Of a stretch of 64,000 nucleotides of DNA, positions 56,301 through 64,000 are shown one piece after another (the first letter of the stretch is position 1; every line of letters begins with the position of its first letter). The translations under genes and the position numbers were made by a program. The stretch is from NCBI GenBank assembly GCA_948474755.1, contig CAOLHI010000394.1, forward strand, positions 186,001 through 250,000. Reading direction: 5' to 3'. The stretch is from Ctenosaura bakeri (taxonomy: Eukaryota > Chordata > Lepidosauria > Squamata > Iguanidae). The notes beneath the pieces were generated by a model. It had not been told where the DNA came from and made no database searches. It saw only the letters and a program-made list of their open reading frames with translations.

Positions 56301-57067
56301 GTGTCTTTCAATACTGGCAGCCAAATTTTGTTGACCTCCTGAGTCTCCTCTTACCTGTTAAAACTTTTGCTAATTTCCTTGTCTGTCTGACTGTCTGTAT
56401 ATCTGTCTGTCTCTCCCCCACCCTCTCTTTCTTTTTTTAAGGGCAAACAGCACAGGTTCACCAACTTTGATCCTTCCTGTCTGCTCCCTCATTCTCTGGA
56501 CTACTGGACTTACCTTGGCTCTCTCACAGTTCCTCCTCTTCTTGAAAGTGTCATCTGGATCATACTGAGAGAGCCTATAAATGTTTGCTCTGAACAGGTA
56601 TGATTTACTTCCGCCTTGTCCGGTGATGTATCTACTTGCAGGGGAGGGAAAGCATTCCCCCTCACCGTAAGAATTCTGCACCTCAATGAATTTTTTTCAG
56701 TCCCCAGATTTCTAGCATTACAGTAACTTAAAACTTCACTTGAGCATTCAGATATACCATTTAGGCATCCAAAGAAAAGGGGCAGGCAACATCACCAAGG
56801 AAGTAGTTATTGTAGTCCAGCAATACCAGAAGAACTGCACATTCTTCACCCTTGCTTGGTACATATTTGTGTGTGCGTGTGTGCACAGATGATAGGGTTT
56901 TAGTGTTAAGAGTGTCATTTCTGTATTGAATTTTATACACTTTTTATTCACAGCTGGCCAAATTTCGCAACCTTCTGTGCACTGGTGAGGGAGAGGCTGC
57001 CTTCTGCATGCTGAAAAACTTCAGACCACCACAGCCTTTAAGAGGCCGTGAAGTGAGAAGAAATTAA
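43955..57067 (+). CDS. CA13: Carbonic anhydrase 13, complete
   Basis: Cytosolic alpha-carbonic anhydrase catalysing CO2 + H2O to HCO3- + H+. Coding exons: 43955-43985, 49080-49277, 51657-51775, 54086-54181, 55504-55566, 56442-56597, 56954-57067; 777 nt, 258 residues. All junctions are GT-AG in the standard CA exon pattern. Zinc ligands are His93 and His95 (RQIHFHWG) and His118 (ELHVVHW); the proton shuttle His63 ([12 protein letters not shown]), Glu105 (GSEHAVDG), Glu116 and Thr198 ([11 protein letters not shown]) are present, so the enzyme should be active. No signal peptide or anchor. N-terminus [15 protein letters not shown]. Assignment to CA13 rather than CA1/2/3 rests on position next to RBIS and on segments such as [10 protein letters not shown] and ENKSVL-GGPL. 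It ends GREVRRN, a few residues shorter than the human protein as I recall it. Confidence 0.92.
44227..44386. mobile_element. Foldback MITE copy 13, ACA duplication
   Basis: ggccgtttctgcactggacg to cgtctagtgcagacgtggcc, ACA at 44224-44226 and 44387-44389. Both arms share GACGGTTATAG where others have GACTGTTATAG. Part of the left inner arm is deleted. Confidence 0.87.
44632..44810. mobile_element. Foldback MITE copy 14, ATT duplication
   Basis: ggccatttccgcacgagcct to aggctcgtgcggaaatcgcc, ATT at 44629-44631 and 44811-44813. The arms are near perfect, differing by one missing G in the left arm and one terminal change. Confidence 0.9.
46760..46975 (-). repeat. 5S rRNA-derived SINE
   Basis: Reverse copy: gtgccttcagttgcctgtca, tactcagaggtggttttgcc, ggtatttgttggtggtctcc and the 5S-like end gatcgtgctgagcttctaag. 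Confidence 0.8.
49790..49970 (+). repeat. tRNA-derived SINE
   Basis: agtttgagcattggactatg, agaccagggtgcaatcctcc, cccactgggtgactttggc, and the 3' end accataagttggaaacaac with a CAACAATAAT tail. Confidence 0.83.
50200..50385 (-). repeat. tRNA-derived SINE
   Basis: Reverse copy: gctttcaagtcatttccaac to gtggtccaatgctcaaacca. Confidence 0.78.
50490..50915 (-). mobile_element. RTE/BovB LINE, ORF 3' end
   Basis: The minus strand reads, in broken frames, [19 protein letters not shown], then [18 protein letters not shown], then KGKAALEMD, the C-terminal part of RTE/BovB ORFs. It has frame breaks throughout. It serves as the intact-order reference for the remnant carrying the minisatellite at 11.4-12.5 kb. 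Confidence 0.7.
50917..51114. mobile_element. Old foldback MITE copy 15
   Basis: Degraded: ggccatttcagttgtagc, tcctaggatttgcaggtttg, a gagagcttttgtgcc loop as in copies 3 and 5, and gtattccgtaggatgttgc. The arms are discordant. Confidence 0.6.
51776..54085 (+). other. CA13 intron 3
   Basis: A worn 'cagctcccact' element at about 52240-52365 and the GAT microsatellite at 53347-53393. Otherwise no feature. Confidence 0.5.
53347..53393. repeat. (GAT)n microsatellite
   Basis: About 15 nearly perfect gat/atg triplets. The poly-Met or poly-His frames seen across it are meaningless. Confidence 0.95.
54182..55503 (+). other. CA13 intron 4
   Basis: One possible worn 'gcagtccag' element at 54940-55040 (ccagatgtggttggactgg). 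Nothing else is recognised. Confidence 0.45.
56036..56340 (-). repeat. Penelope-like repeat piece with hammerhead-like core
   Basis: ttcttgtgggtttttgggct, gagaccgtgttctgg, then tcctgacgtttcgcctcc and ggctggcatcttcagagg. This is the reverse complement of the end seen at 27997-28094, and it continues with a longer stretch (ctcattagtatcttttgtg, tactggcagccaaattttg). It shares no host-gene content. Confidence 0.55.
56081..56124 (-). ncRNA. Hammerhead-ribozyme-like core
   Basis: On the minus strand: ttcct / CTGAAGA / tGCC, loop, GGC / GAAAC-GTC / agga. That gives stem I (TCCT with AGGA), the CUGANGA core, a GCC/GGC stem II and the GAAA core before the GUC cleavage triplet. Stem III has no loop, but ACGU is self-complementary, so a dimer could form it. 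Hammerheads of this compact kind are known in Penelope-like elements; activity is inferred only. Confidence 0.5.
56598..56953 (+). other. CA13 intron 6
   Basis: 356 bases, a short GT run near 56870. Nothing else. Confidence 0.5.
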
Positions 57068-59250
57068 AGTGGAGGACGAGAAAAGATAATTCGTAGCAGT
57101 AGCTGAGACATTTTAAGAAGTAAATGTCATTTGAATGCATCGCTTTATTTCTAAAAGAAAAAAGAGGATTTATTTTTATTAGCATATGAGCCAGTCAATA
57201 TTAAGCATTTTATGTCCTAGGATTTTTAAAGGAGAGATTCTCATTAGAATCACTGTGAAGAAAGCCTTGTTTATTCATCAGGGCATGCTTAAGGCCTAAG
57301 TCTCCTGTTGAATAGGAGGGCATAAAATGCTTAAGATTTTCTGCACTGTGTCCCTAATTTTTAGTCAGTAAGTTAATAATTTTTGCCCAGCTATTTGTTT
57401 CAATTGCTTTAATTAATAGATATTGTTTCTCTGTAATTTAGTTATATCTGATAGGCAGCCATTGATTATTATGAAAAATAGAGCTGATAAGAATTAATTC
57501 AAGATAAGATGAATGTGTTGTGTTGTTTCAGTTTAAGAAGAGTGAGTTACAGTAAAAATAAGTGTTGTTCAGAGTTGGAGCAATTGGGCCAATATTTTAG
57601 TACTCTAGGTTAGCTTCTACATTCTACCAGAATGCACTATAGTATGATGGTATTGTCATATCTGAATTGGACAGATACCAGTCAGGAATGCTTTGGAAAG
57701 GACTAGATTATCTCTTTGGACCAGAGTTTGAGATGGTCATTTTCTTTTAGATTACAACTTCCATAAACCTCCAGCCAGCATGACTAGATCATGCAAGATA
57801 CTGGGAACTGTAGTCCAAAAAAGTGACCATCCCAAACTCTTATTAGGACAGCAGCTGACTTCCTGGGAATTAGTTTCCATAAACCTGTAGTACCTCAGAT
57901 CCTTTACATTCTCAGAAAAATGACATCTCTGGGTATTCTTTGAAGTAACAGACTTTCAGTTTGAACCATTCAAACTCTTATACTGGAATCCAGCAATTGA
58001 AGATTTCATATCCTTTTTAAAATCTATCAATCCAAACTTTCTCATCAGTCCTCTGGGCATTTCACTTGCTAACTGGAAGGAAAATAGACAATTGTTTCTA
58101 AATCTTCTTGCCAAGAGGCCATATCTAAGTAGTCAGTATGATTTAAGTGTGGTTTACATTGTACGATCATTAAGTATCTTCGTCTTCCTCAAAGTCTGCC
58201 TTTGCCCCAGAATTCCAATGGAGCTGTATCTTTTGCTTCTTAAACCCCTTAAAATAAAAAATAAAATCTGGATATTTTGGACAGAATGTTGAAGGAGCAA
58301 TGATCTCTAGAGCCCATAGCTGCATCTTACCAGCAGAGGTTACTTAGTTCCTCTGGGTTGAAGCAAGAACAAATCAAAAAGAGAACTGAGTCCGAATTAC
58401 ATATAACACGGAATTATGTGAATGTTGACAGTCAAAGTCACTTTGGTAATGCATATGTGAAAATGTAGCATGACAGTCAGATTAGCCTTTTCCTACACTC
58501 CTTAGGCCACACAGCCAACAACCAGTAAAGTGGAGGGCTAGTCATAAGAGATGTGTAAATGGAAACATAGTGGCACAATGACTCATGAGTGTTTTCCATC
58601 TTAATCTTATTGGAAGAGACACGGGTTAGTAATATCCACACATGTCCACCTTCATGTGTAGCTAGGGCTGAGAGCAGATCTCACCACAACATGGGGAATA
58701 TAAATATTTGTAAAGTTAATAAAGAATATCTGTCTATATATGTACATGTATGAGTATAGTAATGATGGTTTCGATGTGACAAATTTTCATTTTAACTGAG
58801 AAATCTGTGTAGTACCTTCATTGTTTGAATAGCTAAAGAAAGAAGCGGCTGTAAAGGATTCCATAAATAGTCACTTGCATCAGGGCAGGAAGCAGTGAGA
58901 GTGAGGCTACTGATGTATTTTTTTTTTTTTATGTTAGATTGTCAGTAGGACAGGGAGAATGGACCAAAAAAGAATTCTAATGTACAAGCAATAAATGGAT
59001 CTTTTTTCTCCTGTGGTTTCATATTTATGAATTATATCAAATAAAAGCAAGTCATGATTTATATCTTTCACATAGTGTTTTAATTTGTTTCTTACTTTGT
59101 ACACATGATGAATAGATAGGTTTGATTCTTTGGGTGTTGGAAATTTTGCTTTTTTTTCTTTTCCATCCTGGAATGGATCCTTTTATCAGAAACCAGCTGT
59201 GGCGTATTTCCCTAGAGGCAAATCCCCTAGAAGCTAATAGGATAATCTAG
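57068..59250. other. CA13 3' UTR and downstream
   Basis: The CA13 3' UTR starts here. AATAAA hexamers occur near 58990 and 59040; the true end is not clear. A worn palindromic 'actgtagtccaaaa' element lies at 57727-57843. Near 57240-57300 a stretch resembling 55838-55870 recurs (cactg...aagaaagccttgttt, then attcatca), a short duplication between intron 5 and the 3' UTR. Confidence 0.5.
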
Positions 59251-59878
59251 GGCCCTTTTCGCACGGGCTTTCCCGGGCGAAATAGCCCCGTGAGCCGTGC
59301 GGGAGTGGAGTGTCGCTCCGCACGACGCACTCCCACTTCCGGCGCTCTCACGGGGCTGCAGCGGCGCGAGCGCGGGGCTTTTGATTTTCGCTTTCAAGTG
59401 AAAATCACCCCGCGCTCGCGCTAGCTCCCGGTGCCCACACGCACTCACCTGTAGTGCGGTGCGTCGGGGAGGCGGCCGGGTCGCGCTCCTCCCTCCGCCC
59501 GTGCGGAGGAAGGGGTGGGAGCTAGCGCGGCGGATGCGAGAGCCTCCCGCTTTGCGTGCGCACGCGCAGGGGCGGGCGCGACTGCCTTCGCTTCTCGCGC
59601 GCACGGGGCGGCGCAACGGGTCCTTCTTGTGCGCGCGCGGGGGCGACGCGAGCGGCTCCTGCGTCTCGCGCGAGCAGGGGGTGCGGAAGGGACAGGCTCC
59701 TTTCTTGCGCGCGCGGGGATGGACGCGCGAGCTGCCGCCGCCCTCCGGGAGGCTGCCGCTTCCCCGCTGGTTCCTTGGCATGCGGAACGAAGGAGGGGGA
59801 AGCGACAGCCTCCCGGAGAAGGCTCTGCGCGAGCTGCACGCTCCCGCTCGCGCAAGAAGCCTAAATGCGAAAAGGGCC
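59251..59878. mobile_element. CpG-rich TIR element, 628 bp, TAG duplication
   Basis: Termini GGCCCTTTTCGCA and the exact inverse TGCGAAAAGGGCC, flanked by TAG (59248-59250 and 59879-59881). The interior is extremely G+C- and CpG-rich with many gcgcgc runs; an inner inverted repeat (gcttttgattttcgctttc / aagtgaaaatcaccccgcgc) is at 59377-59414. No transposase is recognisable; the open frames are composition artefacts. Terminus shape and 3-bp duplication link it to the foldback MITE family. Confidence 0.85.
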
Positions 59879-60914
59879 TAGATTTGCAAGCTTAATAGCA
59901 TTCTTCATATGATTAGCACTGTTATGTAATTTATTTTGGAAACCAGCAAACTTGAGTAGCACTTTACTTGCTAAAATCATTACTTATATGATTACCACTG
60001 TTATAACATTTATTTTTCAAACTTGTACATGTTAGCTAGTAACATCTGACTTTTATTTTGTCCTCTGCACTTCCTCTCTGAATTAAGAAATCACTAAAAA
60101 GACAACGCAAGCATGTGAATGAACCTTTGATTTATATTATAGTCATAGTCATGTATTAACATGATACACATTCAGTTTACTGGATTTAAACAAAATGGAG
60201 AAATGCACATGTGTTTTGTCACTAAAGAGTCAGAATAATTTTTCTCAAGTGCTTTTTATGCTTGTTTCATTATTTTTTTGACTTTTATAACGAAATATTC
60301 CTGTTTGATTAATCCACTATTTGAAGATAAATGATTCTATTTTATTCACTAGTTTGCTAATAAATAATTGCTTAGGATGAATCCATTTTCAAACAATGAG
60401 CAAAAACAAATAAACAAGCCTACAATGTATTAACGTTGCAGGCAAGTATCCATTTAGAAGTGGTGCGTTACACTAGTGCTATTTCATTGCCACACAACAG
60501 TTACAACTGTAATCAAAAACCAAATACCAACCCTACTGCTGAACTCATTAGGTTTAAGTATGCTTATCTCTATGCTGGATTGCAGACCTTGGCTCAGTCT
60601 GAAAGAAGACGTCCAACAACTACAATCCCATACAGACTTTAAGCTTTTTGAAATCAGCTTCATGGGCAATATTGGCTGAAGTGGAAGCATTCCAATTAAA
60701 CTAGGAAAAATTATGAATAGGTTTATACCCACTCCCTTTGCAGCTTTCCACTTGCTATCTTATATACTGATTCTTACCCATTTTTGGCTCCTTTGTAACT
60801 GTGGCTTACCACAAAGTCTGATTTGGCGAAGTGTAGGTAGTGCTAAGCTCCAACTCATAACTGAAACTGAAACATAATCCAAAATTCTACTCATTTTTGC
60901 TGCTGCTGTTGTTG

Positions 60915-61135
60915 TTGTGTGTCTTTCAGTTATTTCTGACTCACAACAATCCTAACATGAATCTATCATAGGGTTTTCCTGGCAAGATTTGTTCAGATTG
61001 GGTTGCCTTTGGCTGAGAGAGTGTGACTTCACCAACATCATCCAGTGGATTTCTGTGGCCAAGCAGGGATACAAACTCCTGCTTTCCAGAGTTATAATTC
61101 AATGGTCAAACCACTACCCTACATTGGCTCTCTGT
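60915..61135 (-). repeat. tRNA-derived SINE with GTT tail
   Basis: gctgctgttgttgttgtgtg tail, then ttatttctgactcacaac, tcctggcaagatttgttcag and atacaaactcctgctttcc. Confidence 0.8.
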
Positions 61136-61337
61136 TGATTTTTAGCATAATGTAAAGATATGCCAGCATAGTTAGATAGCATCCCACAAATATGCAAACA
61201 GTTATACAACAGATATGGTTGCCAGGTTTAAAACAGAACAGGACTCCTGAACTTTTAACAGTTGTGTAGCAAAGGGAATTTCAGCAAGTGTTGATTGTCA
61301 TGCAAGCAGGACCTACAGAAATCCCTTCTTCCTCTCA

Positions 61338-61446
61338 GGCCATTTCCACACTGCACTCTTACAGTGTGAAAACTGCAAACCCCAGGATTCCATAGGATGT
61401 TGAAAGTGGAATAATTGCACTATAAGAGTGTAGTGTGGAAATGGGC
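61338..61446. mobile_element. Foldback MITE copy 16, truncated, TCA duplication
   Basis: ggccatttccacactgcac to gtagtgtggaaatgggc with TCA at 61335-61337 and 61447-61449. Most of the left arm's inside is deleted; the remaining arm parts share ACTCTTA. Confidence 0.85.
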
Positions 61447-62554
61447 TCAGTCATTAAAAGTTCAGGAGGTATTTACCTGGCAACTCTTAACAACAGATGC
61501 CATTAACATACATGCAACTGTCAATTAACTCCTTACCCTCAATATCACAAATGACAGAGAGGAAACAATGGCTGACATCCCATTGGTTACTCCAAAGTAC
61601 TGTAGACCTGTTCAATCAACTGTTGAATGTTAAGTCAACATATACGTAAATTCCACTGATTCAGTAAGTCTACTCTTGTCAGAACTGACAGTAGCATGTA
61701 GGCCACTTTGCTTGCAAAATTGGTGGCTAAATTGGAACCATACTTGTACAACCTTTGAGAAAACAGTTTCCACAAAATTCTTAGATGAGCCTAGGGACTT
61801 AAAAGGATTCTAGTCAGGATGAGGTGTATAACATGGCTTCAGGATTACCTCAGTTACCCAGTTTGGACATCACAATTAACTATGATTCATGGAAACCCAG
61901 AAATAGAGATGAGGATTGGCGTATAAGAAAGTAGGAAGTACACATATGGTTTGAAGTATTAGAAAATGAAACAAATTGAGCTGACATAATTCTTTGATTT
62001 GTACAAATGCAGACTTATCAATCACACTGATTTCTTATCATCTGATAGTCCTTATTTGACCTATGCTTTTAATCAGCCTACTATATTTTGTGCCCAAACA
62101 AATTATATTATTTATTTTAAAAATGTAAATTCTGGGTGCAGCCTAGTCAGCACAAATAACTATATAAATATTTGCTTCCTATGAACATGATACTTGTTTT
62201 CCATGCATTATTATTTAATATTTGTTAATTAATAGCATATAGAAATTTCAAAAGTTCCTGAGGCAGAAGTATTGTAGAATGTGGATATACTAAGCTGCCG
62301 AAGCAATCATTTGATTGTAGCTTTTTGCAACCAATAGATGTCACTACAAGCAAAGATGTTCAATAGATGTGAGTTATAAAAGAACTCATTAAGGTGATTT
62401 TAAGATGATCATTGGGCTAGGACTTAAACATGATTATGAAATAGAAATGGATAATTAAAACCTGGAAGGGTACTTAACTCCTTTATAAAAGCACCCCTAA
62501 ACGCCACACAATTCTTTTTGTAGTACAAATGCTAAAGAACTCATGATGTCTGTG

Positions 62555-62745
62555 GTTGTGTGTATTCAAGTTGTTTCCACATTATGGTGACCCTAAGTAG
62601 GGTATCATAGGGTTTTCTGGGCTGAGGGTGTGTGATGCTCCTAAGGTCACCCAGTGGATTTCCATGGCCAAATGGGGAATCGAATCCTGATCTCCAGGCT
62701 CGTAGTCCTAGGCTTAAATAGCTGTACCATACTGGCTCTCATCAT
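62555..62745 (-). repeat. tRNA-derived SINE
   Basis: tgtgtattcaagttgtttcc, tagggttttctgggctgagg, ggggaatcgaatcctgatct, tcgtagtcctaggcttaaat. Confidence 0.75.
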
Positions 62746-63769
62746 GATGTCTGCTCTGGTACAAATCATATTTTACACATTGTCGAGACCTTCTGGCATT
62801 AACCAGAAGACTGCAATCCTATGTACACTTTCCTAAAGGTAAGACACAGTAGAATGAGCTGCTGAATGAAAACACAAGAGTACATTATTTCAAGATCAAG
62901 GAAGTCCGTGCCTTACTAAAGCTGAAGCAATGGGTAATTGGTAAGTCAACAATTCTATACATTCTACTGATGCATTGGATTTAAGCCTATATATTCCAGT
63001 TTTAGAAGAGATGCTGTTTATATTGGTGAAAGATCCTTCTATTACTGTACATATTTTCCCTAGTTAAACATCCTGCATTTAGCGTGTTTTGTTTTGTGAC
63101 AGGGCATTCAAAATGAGTATGGGCTAATTTTGCATAACTGATTGCTGAGGCACATACCTTCCTGGTGTGGGGAGAAAAAGATATAACTTGAAAATGTGGT
63201 CATAGCAGGGAATGTTCATTCTTCTTAACATCAAGTTTGGTCCTCAGTGTACTTGAGAAAACAGAAACAACCAAAACCTAAACACAGTGCTGATATTCAA
63301 CCAGCAGCATGACTGATTTTCCTTCCCTTCTTCTCCTTGCTCCAGCCTTCTGTGCTTTCTGAAAGCATGTTTTGGAGGATTTTCCTATTGTTTGAAGTAG
63401 GTTTTGAATATATGCGGGTGGTTGGGTGGGCCTGTAACAACAGCGTCTCTGCTGATAAAGATACAGAAAGTGCTGACAGTCAAAAATTATATTACTGCAA
63501 CATTTCACAGATAAAAACTGGGATGCATGGCCAAGCAACATCAGTGTATAAATAACAAATATTAATGAGGAAGAAAATAAGCCAAGGGATACTGCAGCAG
63601 TTTGCTTTAGCCTGAGCCAGCTGGCAAGGGCAAGAATTTTTTCCTCCTCCCCCTTTTGCTGGGTTAATTGAATCTAAGCTTCCTTTGCACTTTGAATTAA
63701 TTTAGCAGCAATTGAAGCAAGCTTAGGACAAAGCGGGAAAGTGGGAGGAGGAGAGCGAAATGAGGACAT

Positions 63770-64000
63770 TTTGAAAGCAGCTGAAAAAGTAGAATGACAA
63801 TGTTGGAAATGTGATGAAAAAGAGGGGTCCTTTTTTCACATGTGGTGGACTTGTAAGGTAGCAAGGAAATTCTGGAAAGAAATACACGATGAAATTCAAA
63901 GTATGTATAGTTTAAACTTTGAAATGAAACCAGAATTTTATTTGTTGAACGTGTTGGGGCAACAAAGAGAAATAAGATCTTATCAGAAAACATTGTTATA
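63770..64000 (+). mobile_element. L1 LINE ORF2 C-terminal fragment, cut by window edge
   Basis: Plus-strand reading gives CWKCDEKEGSFFHMWWTCK, then KFWKEIHDEIQ and KPEFYLLNVL. The CWKC...HMWWTC spacing is the cysteine-histidine motif near the end of L1 ORF2. The frame is open from about 63813 to the edge; a stop lies just upstream, so the copy is broken or 5' degraded. Confidence 0.8.

Larger units (their letters stand above)
55567..56441 (+). other. CA13 intron 5
   Basis: Unique to about 56030, then the Penelope-like repeat piece listed separately, then a pyrimidine-rich acceptor tract. Confidence 0.5.
59879..63769. other. Intergenic region downstream of CA13
   Basis: Two minus-strand tRNA-type SINEs (60915-61135, 62555-62745) and a truncated foldback MITE (61338-61446). 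No carbonic anhydrase exon or other coding sequence is seen. Confidence 0.55.

Noticed and set aside
59227..59895. Several 100-184-codon frames on both strands
   Set aside because: All lie within the CpG-rich TIR element. Frames are open on both strands at once, as expected from very high G+C content.
57068..64000. Second carbonic anhydrase gene expected downstream by synteny
   Set aside because: No exon with CA motifs (HFHWG, HVVHW, LTVPP) was found on either strand before the window ends.

Overview
The window is vertebrate nuclear DNA, most likely from a squamate (lizard-type) genome. It has split genes with GT-AG introns, CpG-island promoters, SINEs derived from 5S rRNA and tRNA of the kind known from squamates, and pieces of RTE/BovB, CR1 and L1 LINEs, hAT and Tigger-type DNA transposons and a retroviral LTR. 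Gene order and orientation match the region that is 8q21 in human: LRRCC1 (+), E2F5 (+), RBIS/C8orf59 (-), CA13 (+). No species is claimed.

Layout. 1-1240: RTE/BovB LINE fragment. 1843-7612: last six coding exons of LRRCC1 (centrosomal coiled-coil protein), with an apparent one-base frameshift in the first visible exon. 7613-10030: intergenic repeats. 10030-28362: complete E2F5 coding sequence in nine exons (400 codons if the start is at 10247), with a CpG-island promoter and a minor-class (U12, AT-AC) third intron. 28363-32521: RBIS on the minus strand, three coding exons, tail to tail with E2F5; its likely promoter is the CpG island at 34.42-34.90 kb. 35.5-43.5 kb: intergenic, with a solo LTR and a CR1 fragment. 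43.56-57.07 kb: complete CA13 in seven exons (258 aa) with every catalytic residue checked present. 57.07-64 kb: intergenic, with a CpG-dense TIR element and an L1 fragment at the right edge.

The most unusual material is transposable. A family of palindromic (foldback) MITEs has termini GGCC-TTTCCGCAC and 3-bp target duplications. About fifteen copies are visible, and most lie within about 1.3 kb of the three CpG-island promoters. In most copies the two arms share the same private variants although copies differ from each other, which points to arm-to-arm homogenisation. A 628-bp CpG-rich element at 59.25 kb has related termini and a TAG duplication. Other notable items are a 17-copy minisatellite that arose inside an RTE reading frame, two Penelope-like repeat pieces carrying a hammerhead-ribozyme-like core, and a SPIN-like hAT element with a GC-rich interior.

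The four host genes are unrelated in function (centrosome, cell-cycle transcription, ribosome biogenesis, CO2 hydration). They are neighbours by conserved synteny, not a pathway.
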